64,000 nucleotides of DNA. Origin: Suillus spraguei. Taxonomy: Eukaryota; Basidiomycota; Agaricomycetes; Boletales; Suillaceae. Below the pieces are notes generated by a model. The model was not told the origin of the DNA and ran no database searches. It was given only the letters and a program-made list of their open reading frames with translations. The stretch is taken from the NCBI GenBank assembly GCA_016800925.1, contig JABCPU010000152.1:86913-150912 (forward strand). Reading direction: 5' to 3'. Position 1 is the stretch's first letter, and every line of letters begins with the position of its first letter. Made by a program: the position numbers and the translations under genes. Of this stretch, positions 12,302 to 20,850 are shown in pieces.

Positions 12302-13679
12302 ATGCCGTTTGGTACCATCACTCTTAACGATGGAAATGAGGTATCTCACTAATTATGAAAGTTTGTATTACTGAGATATTATCCATACTGTGTCCTAGTT
12401 CCCCATAATAGCCTTTGGGACGGGGTCCACCATGAAATTCAAGGATGTCACAGATTACGTGGGTCAAGCCATCGAGAATGGATTTTCCCATATCGACACC
12501 GCACAGTGTATGTCACTTCTAAGTTCTAATTGCAACGATTATTAGAATCTCATGTCTGTGGTATAAGTTTATCAGACAGAAACTTACGTGGGCCTGGCTA
12601 TCAAGGAGAGCGGTCTTCCTCGCTCCAGTTTGTACATCACTACTAAGTACAGTTATGTTGGGTCACCGCGGCAGGCTATTCAACAAAGTTTGAACAAGGT
12701 CAGGGCTCATATACCATTTGCGAGTTGTTGTACGGACTTGATCATATGCTGGCACAGATTGGCCTTTCTTATGTTGATTTGTATCTTGTACACGAGCCAG
12801 GACTGTTTTCTGACTTTGAATCTGGGTGGCAAAAATTTGAGAAGATGAAGAAAGATGGATTAACAAGGTGTGCGATTTGCGACCCAAACAGGATTCGTTG
12901 ATCTTCACAGTTATCAGGAGTATCGGTGTCAGTAACTTTGTCCTAGAGGACCTTCAGAAACTCCTGAAGACTGCGGTTACAAAACCTGCTGTCAACCAAG
13001 TAAGTTTCTCTAGCCGAAGCTGACATCAAATACAACCAACAGACCTCGTCGTACAGATTCAATTCCACCCATATAATTATGCCTCACACAAAGCTTTACT
13101 TGCATACTGCGCAAAGCAGGGTATCATTGTACAAGCGTATGGAAGTTTGAAGTGAGTCTTTAGACTGCTCCTAATAATTTGTTGCTCCAAGCCATGCTGA
13201 TTTCTGCATGACCAGCTCTATTACACAGAACCCTGGAGGACCTGTCGATGCGGTAGTCAATGCCGCTGCTAGGCGTATAGGAGCAACTCCGAATCAGGTA
13301 ATTTTCTCCTGGGTCAGAAGTAAAGGTGTAGCAATCGTCACGTATGTCCTTCCACTTTCGATGTAATTTTTGTGTCTCATGTCATTTCCATCACTGAAGG
13401 ACGAGTCGGAGCAAGGAGCGCCTTCAAGAGTACCTCGCCGTTGAAGATCTTCGTATGTCTTAAATAGTGAAACATGACGTTAATCTAATTTAAATGATGA
13501 AAGCCCCACTCACCGCTGAAGAAATCGCTGCCATCGATGCAGCCGGTGCTAAAGGCCCTCCCTCCCAGTTGGTTGTTGCGAGGCTTGCAATGCAATGTAA
13601 ATTTGAAAGGTCTTCATCGTTGGTCATATGGCTGGCTATTGCAATTATATTTGGCTTTGCAACATTTTTCATGTTCTGA
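12302..13679 (+). CDS. Aldo-keto reductase with C-terminal membrane tail
   Basis: NAD(P)H-dependent oxidoreductase of the AKR superfamily, reducing aldehydes or ketones. The first exon reads MPFGTITLNDGNE; splicing about seven short introns gives FSHIDTAQ (catalytic Asp), YYQTETYVGLAIKESGLPRS (Tyr), LYITTKYSY (Lys), DLYLVHEPG (His), RSIGVSNFVLEDLQKLLK, NQIQFHPYNYASHK, QAYGSLN, NQVIFSWVRSKGVAIVTTS and LTAEEIAAIDAAG. The tetrad D-Y-K-H is complete. After the barrel comes an unusual hydrophobic tail, LVIWLAIAIIFGFATFFMF, ending at the stop 13677-13679, which should anchor the enzyme in a membrane with the barrel in the cytosol. The physiological substrate cannot be told. It is divergent with the BTB gene. 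Confidence 0.88.
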
Positions 13680-14464
13680 AGTTGTATTGGGAAGTACGAG
13701 CCGGAGTTTGGAGTTATTCACGGACGTAGTGTTGTTTCTCGAGGTCTGTTCCCTATGAAATATATGATACCTGCTGAAAGAACCTGCAAGTTGTAATGTA
13801 TTAAGAAGTTGTTGAGTATGCTTACTCACCCTTCACTAATACTGTGGTGAGCTGTGGAAGATATTTTGAACTAATCAGAGCATAATGGTAGCAGAAATGA
13901 GCAGTTGCCAGTCAGTGAAGTTAAAAGTGGATGGATGGAATCCGATGGATATGCAAGTACTGGTTTGATTCTCAACATTCTGTGCGTAGTGCGCATGCTG
14001 TAAGGGTTAGGGTTTGTTGTTCCTTTGGAACTTCTAACTTGAATCCTGAGCGATGAAAGGAGAGGAGGGGAGGTGAGGGTGAGGGAATAAAAACGAGGAC
14101 GAGAACGTACATCTAAAAGAGTCATTTCGTTCAAAGCGAGTTCAAAAGTAGTGTTGCCGCGAAGTGAACTGAAGCGGAATTGGACACACTTCATTAGACT
14201 TTGATGCGAACGAAGTCAGTCGAAGTGCGCTTCGTTCCACTTTGCGAAGTCGGCAATAGGTGGGAAAACTTGCAGCAGCAATAGACCGATCAAATGTAAC
14301 ACTAGCTACAGTATAATCTAAGACTAAGCTTTCTCATTTTCATTTGCAAGTAGCTGTGCCAGTGCAAGTTCATCAAGCTTGCCTAATGCCACAAGCTCGT
14401 CTATAGCATTCCTAGATGCAGGCCCTGAAACATTGTAATCCATTTCTTCTGCAACCAAAGCATC
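13680..14464. other. Intergenic, probably decayed mobile DNA
   Basis: No gene recognised. Around 14,100-14,260 the sequence has many CGAAGT/ACTTCG words in both orientations, so the strand can fold on itself. This may be a subterminal region of the hAT relic that lies further right, but no terminal repeat or target duplication could be fixed. A short frame ending at 14324 (minus, ...LALAQLLANENEKA) has no recognised homology. Confidence 0.4.
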
Positions 14465-14655
14465 AGTAACATTCGTTTCTGCTCGCCTGCACTCGTTCGG
14501 ACCTGTCTGGACTTGCCTGCATTCGTCTGTGCTTGGCTGCACTCCCTACATTCGTTTCTGCTCGCCTGCCACACTCGTCCGGACCTGCCTGCATTCGTCT
14601 GCACTCCCTACATTCGTTTCTGCTTGCTTGCACTCGTTTGGACCTGCCTGCAGCA
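14465..14655. repeat. Degenerate tandem repeat (CCTGCATTCGTCTG-like)
   Basis: Imperfect repeats built from words such as CATTCGTTTCTGCTCGCCTG, CACTCGT(T/C)CGGACCTG and CCTGCATTCGTCTG, about 190 bp in total. All three minus-strand frames stay open through it and give NECR/ETN-type repeats, which is a by-product of the repeat unit rather than a sign of a gene. Confidence 0.7.
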
Positions 14656-14931
14656 GGCATGAAGGTGGTCAGTACTTTACTGCTCTACTAGGGTGTGTAA
14701 TTGTCGTTCAAGTTTCTTATGTGATACTGATGGTGCCACGGCCTTACAGTTGTTCTCTACCAGATGTGAAGAGTTGAGTATATATAGGTTATTTGGTTTG
14801 ATCTCTTCTTAATTGTGCTTGCGTCGTGCTTTTTGAATATACAATGTCCTTTTTCTGCTTTATTTGTGACGTGAAAAGTAAACTAAGTCAGAAATAAGTA
14901 AGAATTCGGATGACAAGTGGCCTTTTTCCAC

Positions 14932-15250
14932 TTATTTCAGCCTTTGCTTATTTCGCTTTGTTGTGTGTGAAAAGGTGACCATAAGTTGAATTAAGGAACC
15001 GGTTGTTTTCGTGACGTGAAATCCAGTTGGTCTTGCTTGTAAGAGAACTTGAGAATCTGTAATGCTAACTGGTGGTGAGAGATTAGCACGCCGATCTGTG
15101 CATGTCTCTTTGCTGGATGAGAAGACTCGTTCGGAAGGAACAGATGAAGCCTGCGCGGGAAGGACATCCATTGCTACGCGGAAAAGCAGCGGGAATATAA
15201 TAAATGCTGCGGGAAGTCAGCCACTATCCTGTCATCGCTTTCTCAAGGGG
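14932..15250 (-). pseudogene. hAT transposase, C-terminal dimerisation relic
   Basis: The minus strand reads MDVLPAQASSVPSERVFSSS followed by KETCTDRRANL. This is the conserved hAT C-terminal dimerisation motif (a 'SxxSERxFS...K...RR..L' pattern). Downstream the frame drifts into non-homologous sequence and ends at 14932. The upstream RNase-H-like catalytic part is not recognisable, so this is a fragment of an inactive DNA transposon. Its flanks may be the low-complexity sequences to the left. Confidence 0.7.
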
Positions 15251-15343
15251 GACATTTGATACGTGGCTAGTACTAAGGTGCTCAACGTTGCCATCGCACA
15301 TATATAATAGGCCACTGAGTATGATATTACTTTCTAGTCCACC

Positions 15344-16792
15344 ATGTTCCCCGCCGCATTGTTAACACTTCTAGTTTTTTCAATCACTGAATCGCCTGTT
15401 AAAGCTGACAATTCCCCTATCTCCGTCCCCCTTACCAGGCTACACGTCTCCAATGGTACTAGCAACCTCTTGGAGCGCGATAGGGCTCGTGTGAAGGCCC
15501 TTGATTCCAGCATGCGCAGACAAGTTAACGTTCCTTTGATACGCGAATATACGGCCTACTTCCTAGCAGTTGACATTGGCAACCCCCCCACAACTTGTAA
15601 GTTCAATACTGGGAAAACATGCGGTTGCTAATGCATTATTGAAGACAACTTGGTTCTCGACAGCGGTAGCGCGAACACCTGGGTTCGTGCCTCAAAGTAC
15701 GTGAAAACCGACACCAGCATGCCTACTGGCCAACCTGTAGCACTCACTTACGCTACTGGCTCCATCTCTGGTGTGACATACCAATGATATCATGAATTGA
15801 AAACACCTACGATTATCTATAGGAACTGAGTACCTCGACTACGTCACTGTCGGTCCTGGGCTCAGCGTCATCCTGCAGTCGATCGGTGTTGTTGATAAAA
15901 TAGCAGGCTTCCATCATTTTGAAGGTGTCATTGGCATCGGGCCTGTAGCCTTAACAGTTGGCACCCTGCAAAATTCTCGGACAGAGCTGATCCCGACTGT
16001 CACTGACGAACTGGTTAGCCAAGGCGCCATTTCTGAAAACGTTGTTGGTATCTTTTTCCAGCCATATGTCAGTCCGCCGCTAGAACCCACTGGACAAATC
16101 ACCTTTGGTGGAACTGACCCTACCAAGTACAACGGTAACATTGCATACGCGTGAGCTACCTTGGCTCCTAGATTTATCCAAACTGATAGTGATTGTTTTG
16201 TTTCAGTCCTGCCGTCATCGGGCGTTCACGGAACTATTGGGGTGTCGGTTCGGGAATCATATACAACAACAGGGTGATCTTAAAATCCACCACTGGTATC
16301 GTCGATTGTGGCACCGTCCTTATCAAGATTGCCACTGGTGTGTATCTATTGGAGTGCAGCGAGTAATAATTGTCTAATTAGCGTTCGATAGAGGCCTATC
16401 AAAAGTACCTGTCCTTAACCGGCGCTGTATACGATAGTGCGACTCAACTTCTCACTATTTCTCAAGATAAATACGGTGACCTACGTGACTTGAACTTTTA
16501 TATTAACGGCGTACGTCAATTCTGTCAGCCCTCACCCATTGTTCACCATTTTCCACAGAAAACCTACGGTCTTACCCCTAACGCCCAAATGTGGCCTCGT
16601 TCTCTCAACAGCAGGATTGGTGGTCAGGAGCGTTCCATATATCTGGTCATTGGCGACGATGGCCCGTACAATGGCCAAAATGACTTTTGTCTTGGCTACG
16701 CATTCATACAGCGCTTCTACGTTGCGTATGATTACACCAACTTCCGCGTCGGCTTTGCCACAACCCAGTTCACACACGCCACCACCAACTAA
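15344..16792 (+). CDS. Secreted aspartic protease (peptidase family A1)
   Basis: Pepsin-like acid protease. The N-terminus is a signal peptide (MFPAALLTLLVFSITESPVK), then a propeptide with ERDRARVKAL, then YTAYFLAVDIGNPPTTY. An in-phase intron starting GTAAGT (about 15,597) leads to NLVLDSGSANTWVRAS, the first catalytic Asp (DSG). Later exons give GVIGIGPVALTVGTL, QITFGGTDPTKYNGNIAYA, NRVILKSTTGIVDCGTVLIK (second Asp, as DCG instead of DTG or DSG) and FCLGYAFIQRFYVAYDYTNF, with TAA at 16790-16792. About 400 residues, full length for mushroom A1 proteases. Both catalytic Asp are present; Cys after the second Asp is unusual. Probable role: extracellular protein breakdown. Confidence 0.9.
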
Positions 16793-17170
16793 TGTGGAAT
16801 TTCCAAAGTAGACGGAGGACCATTTTGCAGACGCAAAGCAGCATACAGATCTGAAGGTTGTACGTACTCTTCTTAAATAGCAATGGTATCACCGTTGCGG
16901 AGGCACATCCTCGACACAGCGAATGGGTTGGCAACTGCGTGAGCAACACGGTTTCAAGAAACCAGAGAATACCTGCGGAACGGGTTGTGGACGTTTTATC
17001 GAGGATGAAATCTGTAGTCCCAAGCCAACTCGTTTCAACTTGCACCTGTGCCATCATGTGAAGCGGAGCATTTGTCATGGGTACATCAGGAAAAACCTCC
17101 CACGTAAACTTGGGCAAATTAGATCGATTTAGCGCAATTTTGATGATTATGAAAATTAGCTCTAAAAATG
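16793..17170. other. Downstream of protease, no gene seen
   Basis: Short open frames occur on both strands (for example 16858-17132 plus) but overlap one another and carry no motif. AT-rich towards 17,100. The MITE below starts at its right edge. Confidence 0.4.
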
Positions 17171-17443
17171 CATCAGGAAATTCACACATTCCTTGACGTG
17201 CCCTTATGCGGACTTATTTACACTTAACTGCCTTGGTGAAATTGAATCTACTTGTCCAAAATTTCAATGTGAATGAATTCAGAAAAAAAAAGTTGAGATA
17301 TATTAATATACATGTTTTATTGTATTTCGCACTCAAAAAATATAAGATATGCCAGGTGAATGATGTGAGAGAGAGCAAACAAGTTTTGAGATAAGTGAGT
17401 TAAGCTGATTAAGCATGTTAAGGAATGTGTGAATTTCCTGATG
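17171..17443. mobile_element. MITE with 24-bp perfect terminal inverted repeats
   Basis: A 273-bp, AT-rich, non-coding element. Its left end (17171-17194, starting CATCAGGAAATTCACACATT) is the exact reverse complement of its right end (17420-17443). Similarity continues imperfectly inward (…ACATG..TTA.). A convincing target-site duplication could not be fixed, so the superfamily is open. A single related end (CAGTAAATTCACACATTGCT) occurs near 61,992. Confidence 0.75.
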
Positions 17444-17534
17444 TGATAGCATAGTACAAGCGAATGATAATTATTGGCAACTAGTGCAGTGTCACAAAAC
17501 TATATCGATCTAAGTATGTACGAGTCCACAACCC

Positions 17535-17700
17535 ATTGTGCCTTCAGCACAGGAAGCAAAAGGAGTGCTTTGCACTCCTTTTGCTCCCTGGCCAAGGCTT
17601 CATCCCAATAATTCTCTTTTGCCCCAGGCACAGAAAGCCAAAAAGAGTGCTTCACACTCTTTTTGGCTTTCTGGCCTTGGCTTCATCCTAATAATCACTA
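17535..17700. repeat. Two tandem hairpin units of a dispersed repeat
   Basis: Two successive units of about 80 bp. Each has a near-perfect palindrome (GCAAAAGGAGTGC/GCACTCCTTTTGC, then GCCAAAAAGAGTG/CACTCTTTTTGGC) followed by the constant tail CTGGCC(A/T)(A/T)GGCTTCATCC and then (T/C)AATAAT. The same tail recurs inverted at about 60,760-60,800. This looks like the end of a non-autonomous transposon family, duplicated here. Confidence 0.6.
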
Positions 17701-18355
17701 CTTCGTGCACCTTAACTTATTCATGATCATAGTGGATTTTAAAACAGACATGTTGTCACAACCCACAAACGAATTAACGCAAGGGCAGAGACTAGGACTC
17801 AAACTAAGGTTATCACAAGAAGAGAGAGGAGCAAGGACATCTTGGATTGCTACAGTTGTAGATACAAGAGGTTTGAACTAAAGAACTACTACAGCGAAAC
17901 TAGCTAACTATATACACATATTGAAACTGAGATGTAAACTGAGTTTGAAACTACTAGCCAATCATAAAATAGAAACGAGAATCATACGATGTGATAGTTG
18001 TGACATTGTTATGACATCATATTCTAGAAGGTTCTAAGATCACGTGATACTATCTTATCTTATCTTATCCGATAGCATCATAAAAGATCTCTTCATCTTC
18101 ATCAGGAAGTTCGGTTATAGAAGCGGATATGGGGATTTCGATAGGATTTGAGTTTGTCTTAGCGCTGGGTTTAGACGCTTTAGGGAAATCGAGAAAAGAG
18201 TAATGATTTGTATTTGGAATTCGTGACACATGTACATTTTGAGCAGCATTTCAAGAAAACTAAAACTAAAATCTACTGCACCATCTAAAAGTGCACTATA
18301 CATCACATCACTTATGACTCGGTCCTCTATATAAAAGTACATCAATATACATCAA
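17701..18355. other. AT-rich region 3' of the Helitron helicase
   Basis: No gene recognised. It is bounded on the right by the helicase stop (18356-18358, minus), so its right part should contain the 3' end of that Helitron. I could not fix a CTRR terminus with an adjacent hairpin. It contains a short run of TCTTA repeats (about 18,052-18,068). Confidence 0.35.
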
Positions 18356-19338
18356 TCAATCCTCAACCTCCATATCATCTCTATCTCTAAGTCCTCTCAG
18401 CACTTCTGTATACACCACATTGGTCATCTTTGACCCCTCTTCATGCTCCAGAAAGATAGCATGCACTCTCTCTGGGTGAGTGCAGCGAGACAAAGCCACA
18501 TACAGCTGTCCATGACTGAACACAGGAGTCTGCAAATCCAGCCTGACCCACTTCACACTTTGACCTTGAGCCTTGTTGATTGTCATACATCAGCAAAACC
18601 AAAATATGAGGTCCCCCTATCTCCAGTGCTGTGCAGCACTACACAGCACTGCACAGCATTGTACATAGGGGGACTTCCCTGTATAGTACATAAGTGTTTT
18701 GCTGATGTAGTGAACGCAAGATGAACGGGGAATTGGCGATGCTTGGAAGGGATAGGGTTGTCTTCAGACGTGGCATCCAGTGTCATGTGGGGGATTAGGA
18801 CAGTGTTCTGATCATCTTGATGAGCTTCATCAACTCCATCCCTAAGAATATGACACCTGAGGACATGTGTGGTCCAAGACAGGAGGATCATCCTAGTTCC
18901 AATATAGAGGCCATTGGTGGGGTCCAAGTTGCGCAATGACATGAGAGGAACACCCACTTTGAGTTCCAATTTGTGCAAAGGGAACCCTGATGGTGTGAGA
19001 GTATGAAGGTACTCTGGTGGGATGTAGTTGTAGTCCTTCTCAGTGATTGAGTCTGCACTGGTGAAGACTGCTTTATCTCCAGGGACTAATTCAAGAATAT
19101 TGGCATTGATTTTGTCTACATCAGTGTTCTTTGCGGAGAGGACGGTATGTTCCAGGAAGAAGGAATCATTCACAGGAGGATGCCCAGGGAGCAGAATAGG
19201 AGAGTATAGGGCATTGATGAGAGAGCAAATATCATTGTCAGAGCAGCGCATATGAATTGGAAGGGTGACCGTTCCATCTGCATGTGTGCCCTTCCCAGCT
19301 CCAATCTCAAGAAGCTACTTTGCAAATTCATCAGAGGT
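18356..19338 (-). pseudogene. Helitron helicase, 3' half, split by a MITE
   Basis: Minus-strand reading of a Pif1-like Helitron helicase from DEFAK onward: MRCSDNDICSLINALYSPIL, HPPVNDSFFLEHTVLSAKN, GTRMILLSWTTHVLRCHILR, FPVHLAFT, then (after the 120-bp MITE at 18588-18707) [20 protein letters not shown] and [14 protein letters not shown]. The last blocks are helicase motifs V-VI ([15 protein letters not shown]). The gene ends naturally at 18356. On the 5' side it stops exactly at 19338, where an LTR begins. A stop codon replaces the Trp after DEFAK. The matching 5' half is at 47737-48441. Confidence 0.85.
18588..18707. mobile_element. 120-bp palindromic MITE with TA target duplication
   Basis: The ends are CATCAGCAAAAC and GTTTTGCTGATG, flanked on both sides by TA (18586-18587 and 18708-18709). 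A second inverted pair (GTCCCCCTAT / ATAGGGGGAC) and a CAGCACT..AGTGCTG-type centre allow almost the whole element to fold as a hairpin. Removing the element plus one TA restores the helicase reading frame (…AFT-MTINKAQ). This proves an insertion into a once-intact gene and fits a Tc1/mariner-type (TA-target) MITE. Confidence 0.88.
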
Positions 19339-19812
19339 TGTTACAGTTGTACGTGCCCCTATTCATTTTCCCGTTATCTTCTTACTTGTATATCATGTCA
19401 CATGACTCTGACTCATATGCTCAATGCATCTGTACAACACATGCCTTCCTTATTAGGATACGCAGTTATGTTCTCACAGTTACCTGGTCTGTGCGCACAT
19501 ATTTGCCTATATAAGCACAGGGTACTTGTAGTAGATTCTTTACTTTAATCTTACTGGGTTTTACCTGGAATCTCCTTCGCTTAGGTCTCCAACCTAAGTC
19601 GTCTTGAATCGTCTCTAAGTCTAAGCACTCCTTAGCCTTAGTCTCTATTCTCGCAGAACCTCTTAGACTTGTCTTTGAGGCTGAACCCTTGATCGTACTC
19701 GGAACTCATTCCTTGTACTTTCACCTTGTCCTCTTCTGGACATTGTAGAACTTCCCAGCAGATCGGCTGTGTCTTTTCACTATCGCTGGTGACGCCATCC
19801 CAGTTTGTAACA
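19339..19812 (+). repeat. Family A LTR, 5' LTR of element 1
   Basis: 474 bp, TGTTACAGTTG..GTTTGTAACA. It is inserted in the Helitron helicase; the flanking pentamer is GAGGT (19334-19338). TATA-like box TATATAAG at 19508-19515; predicted transcript start near 19,542. Sequence details (TATATAAGCACAGGGTACTT) are shared with the LTR at 48442-48915 and not with the other copies. That LTR also carries the matching flank, so the two appear to be the original LTR pair. Confidence 0.92.
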
Positions 19813-20010
19813 AAAGATTAAAGTCTATCTGATCGTCGACTATCCAGTCTTCGACCCCGAACCCTGATTGCTTAGATAAGCAGATTAGCGTACGCGTACG
19901 CTAAACCGATTGTCAAGAGAAGCCCTCTGACAGAAGACAAGCCCTAACGGACAGCAAGACAGCGCGTGTAGGCACAGAGAAAGTATAACTCACAAGATGA
20001 ATCACCAAAT
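19813..20010 (+). promoter_or_regulatory. Element 1 leader: primer-binding site and palindrome
   Basis: Immediately 3' of the LTR is AAGATTAAAGT (19814-19824), the exact complement of ACTTTAATCTT at 19542-19552 in the LTR, just downstream of its TATA box. This is the layout of a self-priming (Tf1-like) primer-binding site. Further on is the 20-bp perfect palindrome TTAGCGTACGCGTACGCTAA (19885-19904). Its arms are kept in element 5, so it is a candidate RNA dimerisation or packaging signal. Gag starts at 20011. Confidence 0.6.
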
Positions 20011-20850
20011 ATGACGACCAAAGAATTTGAATACAAAATCGGTCAGCCAACCAGTTTTGATGGAGATTGCGACAAATCTCGTGAATTTATCCAGTCATGC
20101 AATCTATGCTTCGACATCAACGAAAAGCTTTACACCACCGACAAGCAGAAGATCATTTTCATAACATCCTTCATGACTGAAAAGAATGCTAGATCTTGGA
20201 AAGAGCAATTCCTTGACCATGCTCAATCAACCAACACCTCTGGACAAAAAGTTGGTTATGGGACAATGATGGATTTTATGAAAAGCTTCAAAGAAGCTTT
20301 CGACCCAGTGGATAGCAAAGGAACCGCACTCACGAAACTCAGGGACCTCAAACAAGGAAGTGGAGATCTTCACACCTACATCGCTGATTTTGAGGCACTT
20401 GCAGCCAAGGCTCATATCACCGATAATGCAATGAAGATCCAATTCTTCCAAGATGGCCTGAATTGGGGCATCCTTACAAAGCTTTTCGCACTAGGAGATG
20501 TCTCAGAAGTATTCCGAGACGTTGTGCTGCAATGCGTTTCCATTGACAACTCCCATCATCGTCTTCAAGCCATGAGGACACGTCACGCTCCACAACAGAA
20601 GAAGAAGAATTATGGAAATGCACAGTACATTCCGAACCGTGATTCCAACGCAATGGTCGTGGATCGAATCTCCGATACGGAGAGATCCGAATGCATGAAG
20701 AAGGGACAATGCTTCAGATGCAAGAAGACAGGACATCGCATTCATAATTGTCCTGATAGAAAGAAGAAAACCCCGCTCCAACAAACCGAAGTCAAAGAAG
20801 AAGAAGAAGAAGACGAAGAAACTGTAAGGCGGATTGTTGAGGATTTTTGA
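20011..20850 (+). CDS. gag: Gag of family A Ty3/gypsy element 1
   Basis: 279-residue structural protein of the retrotransposon particle. The N-terminal two thirds is the capsid-like retrotransposon gag domain (FITSFMTEKNARSWKEQFLD, DLHTYIADFEALAAKA, FFQDGLNWGILTKLF). Near the C-terminus is one zinc knuckle CFRCKKTGHRIHNC (CX2CX4HX4C), then a basic/acidic tail. The frame is open. It ends GAT TTT TGA; pol continues in the -1 frame from the same spot, with codons TTG ACT TGG. Closely related to the gag at 56732-57571. Confidence 0.9.
   Translation: MTTKEFEYKIGQPTSFDGDCDKSREFIQSCNLCFDINEKLYTTDKQKIIFITSFMTEKNARSWKEQFLDHAQSTNTSGQKVGYGTMMDFMKSFKEAFDPVDSKGTALTKLRDLKQGSGDLHTYIADFEALAAKAHITDNAMKIQFFQDGLNWGILTKLFALGDVSEVFRDVVLQCVSIDNSHHRLQAMRTRHAPQQKKKNYGNAQYIPNRDSNAMVVDRISDTERSECMKKGQCFRCKKTGHRIHNCPDRKKKTPLQQTEVKEEEEEDEETVRRIVEDF

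Noticed and set aside
14324..14777. Repeat-encoded proteins (NECR/ETN repeats) as a gene
   Set aside because: All three minus-strand frames are open across the same tandem repeat, which explains the frames without coding.
17752..18014. Possible LTR (TGTTGTCACAACC..GTGACATTGTTATGACA)
   Set aside because: The ends are LTR-like, but flanks do not match (AGACA / TCATA) and no second copy is in the window.
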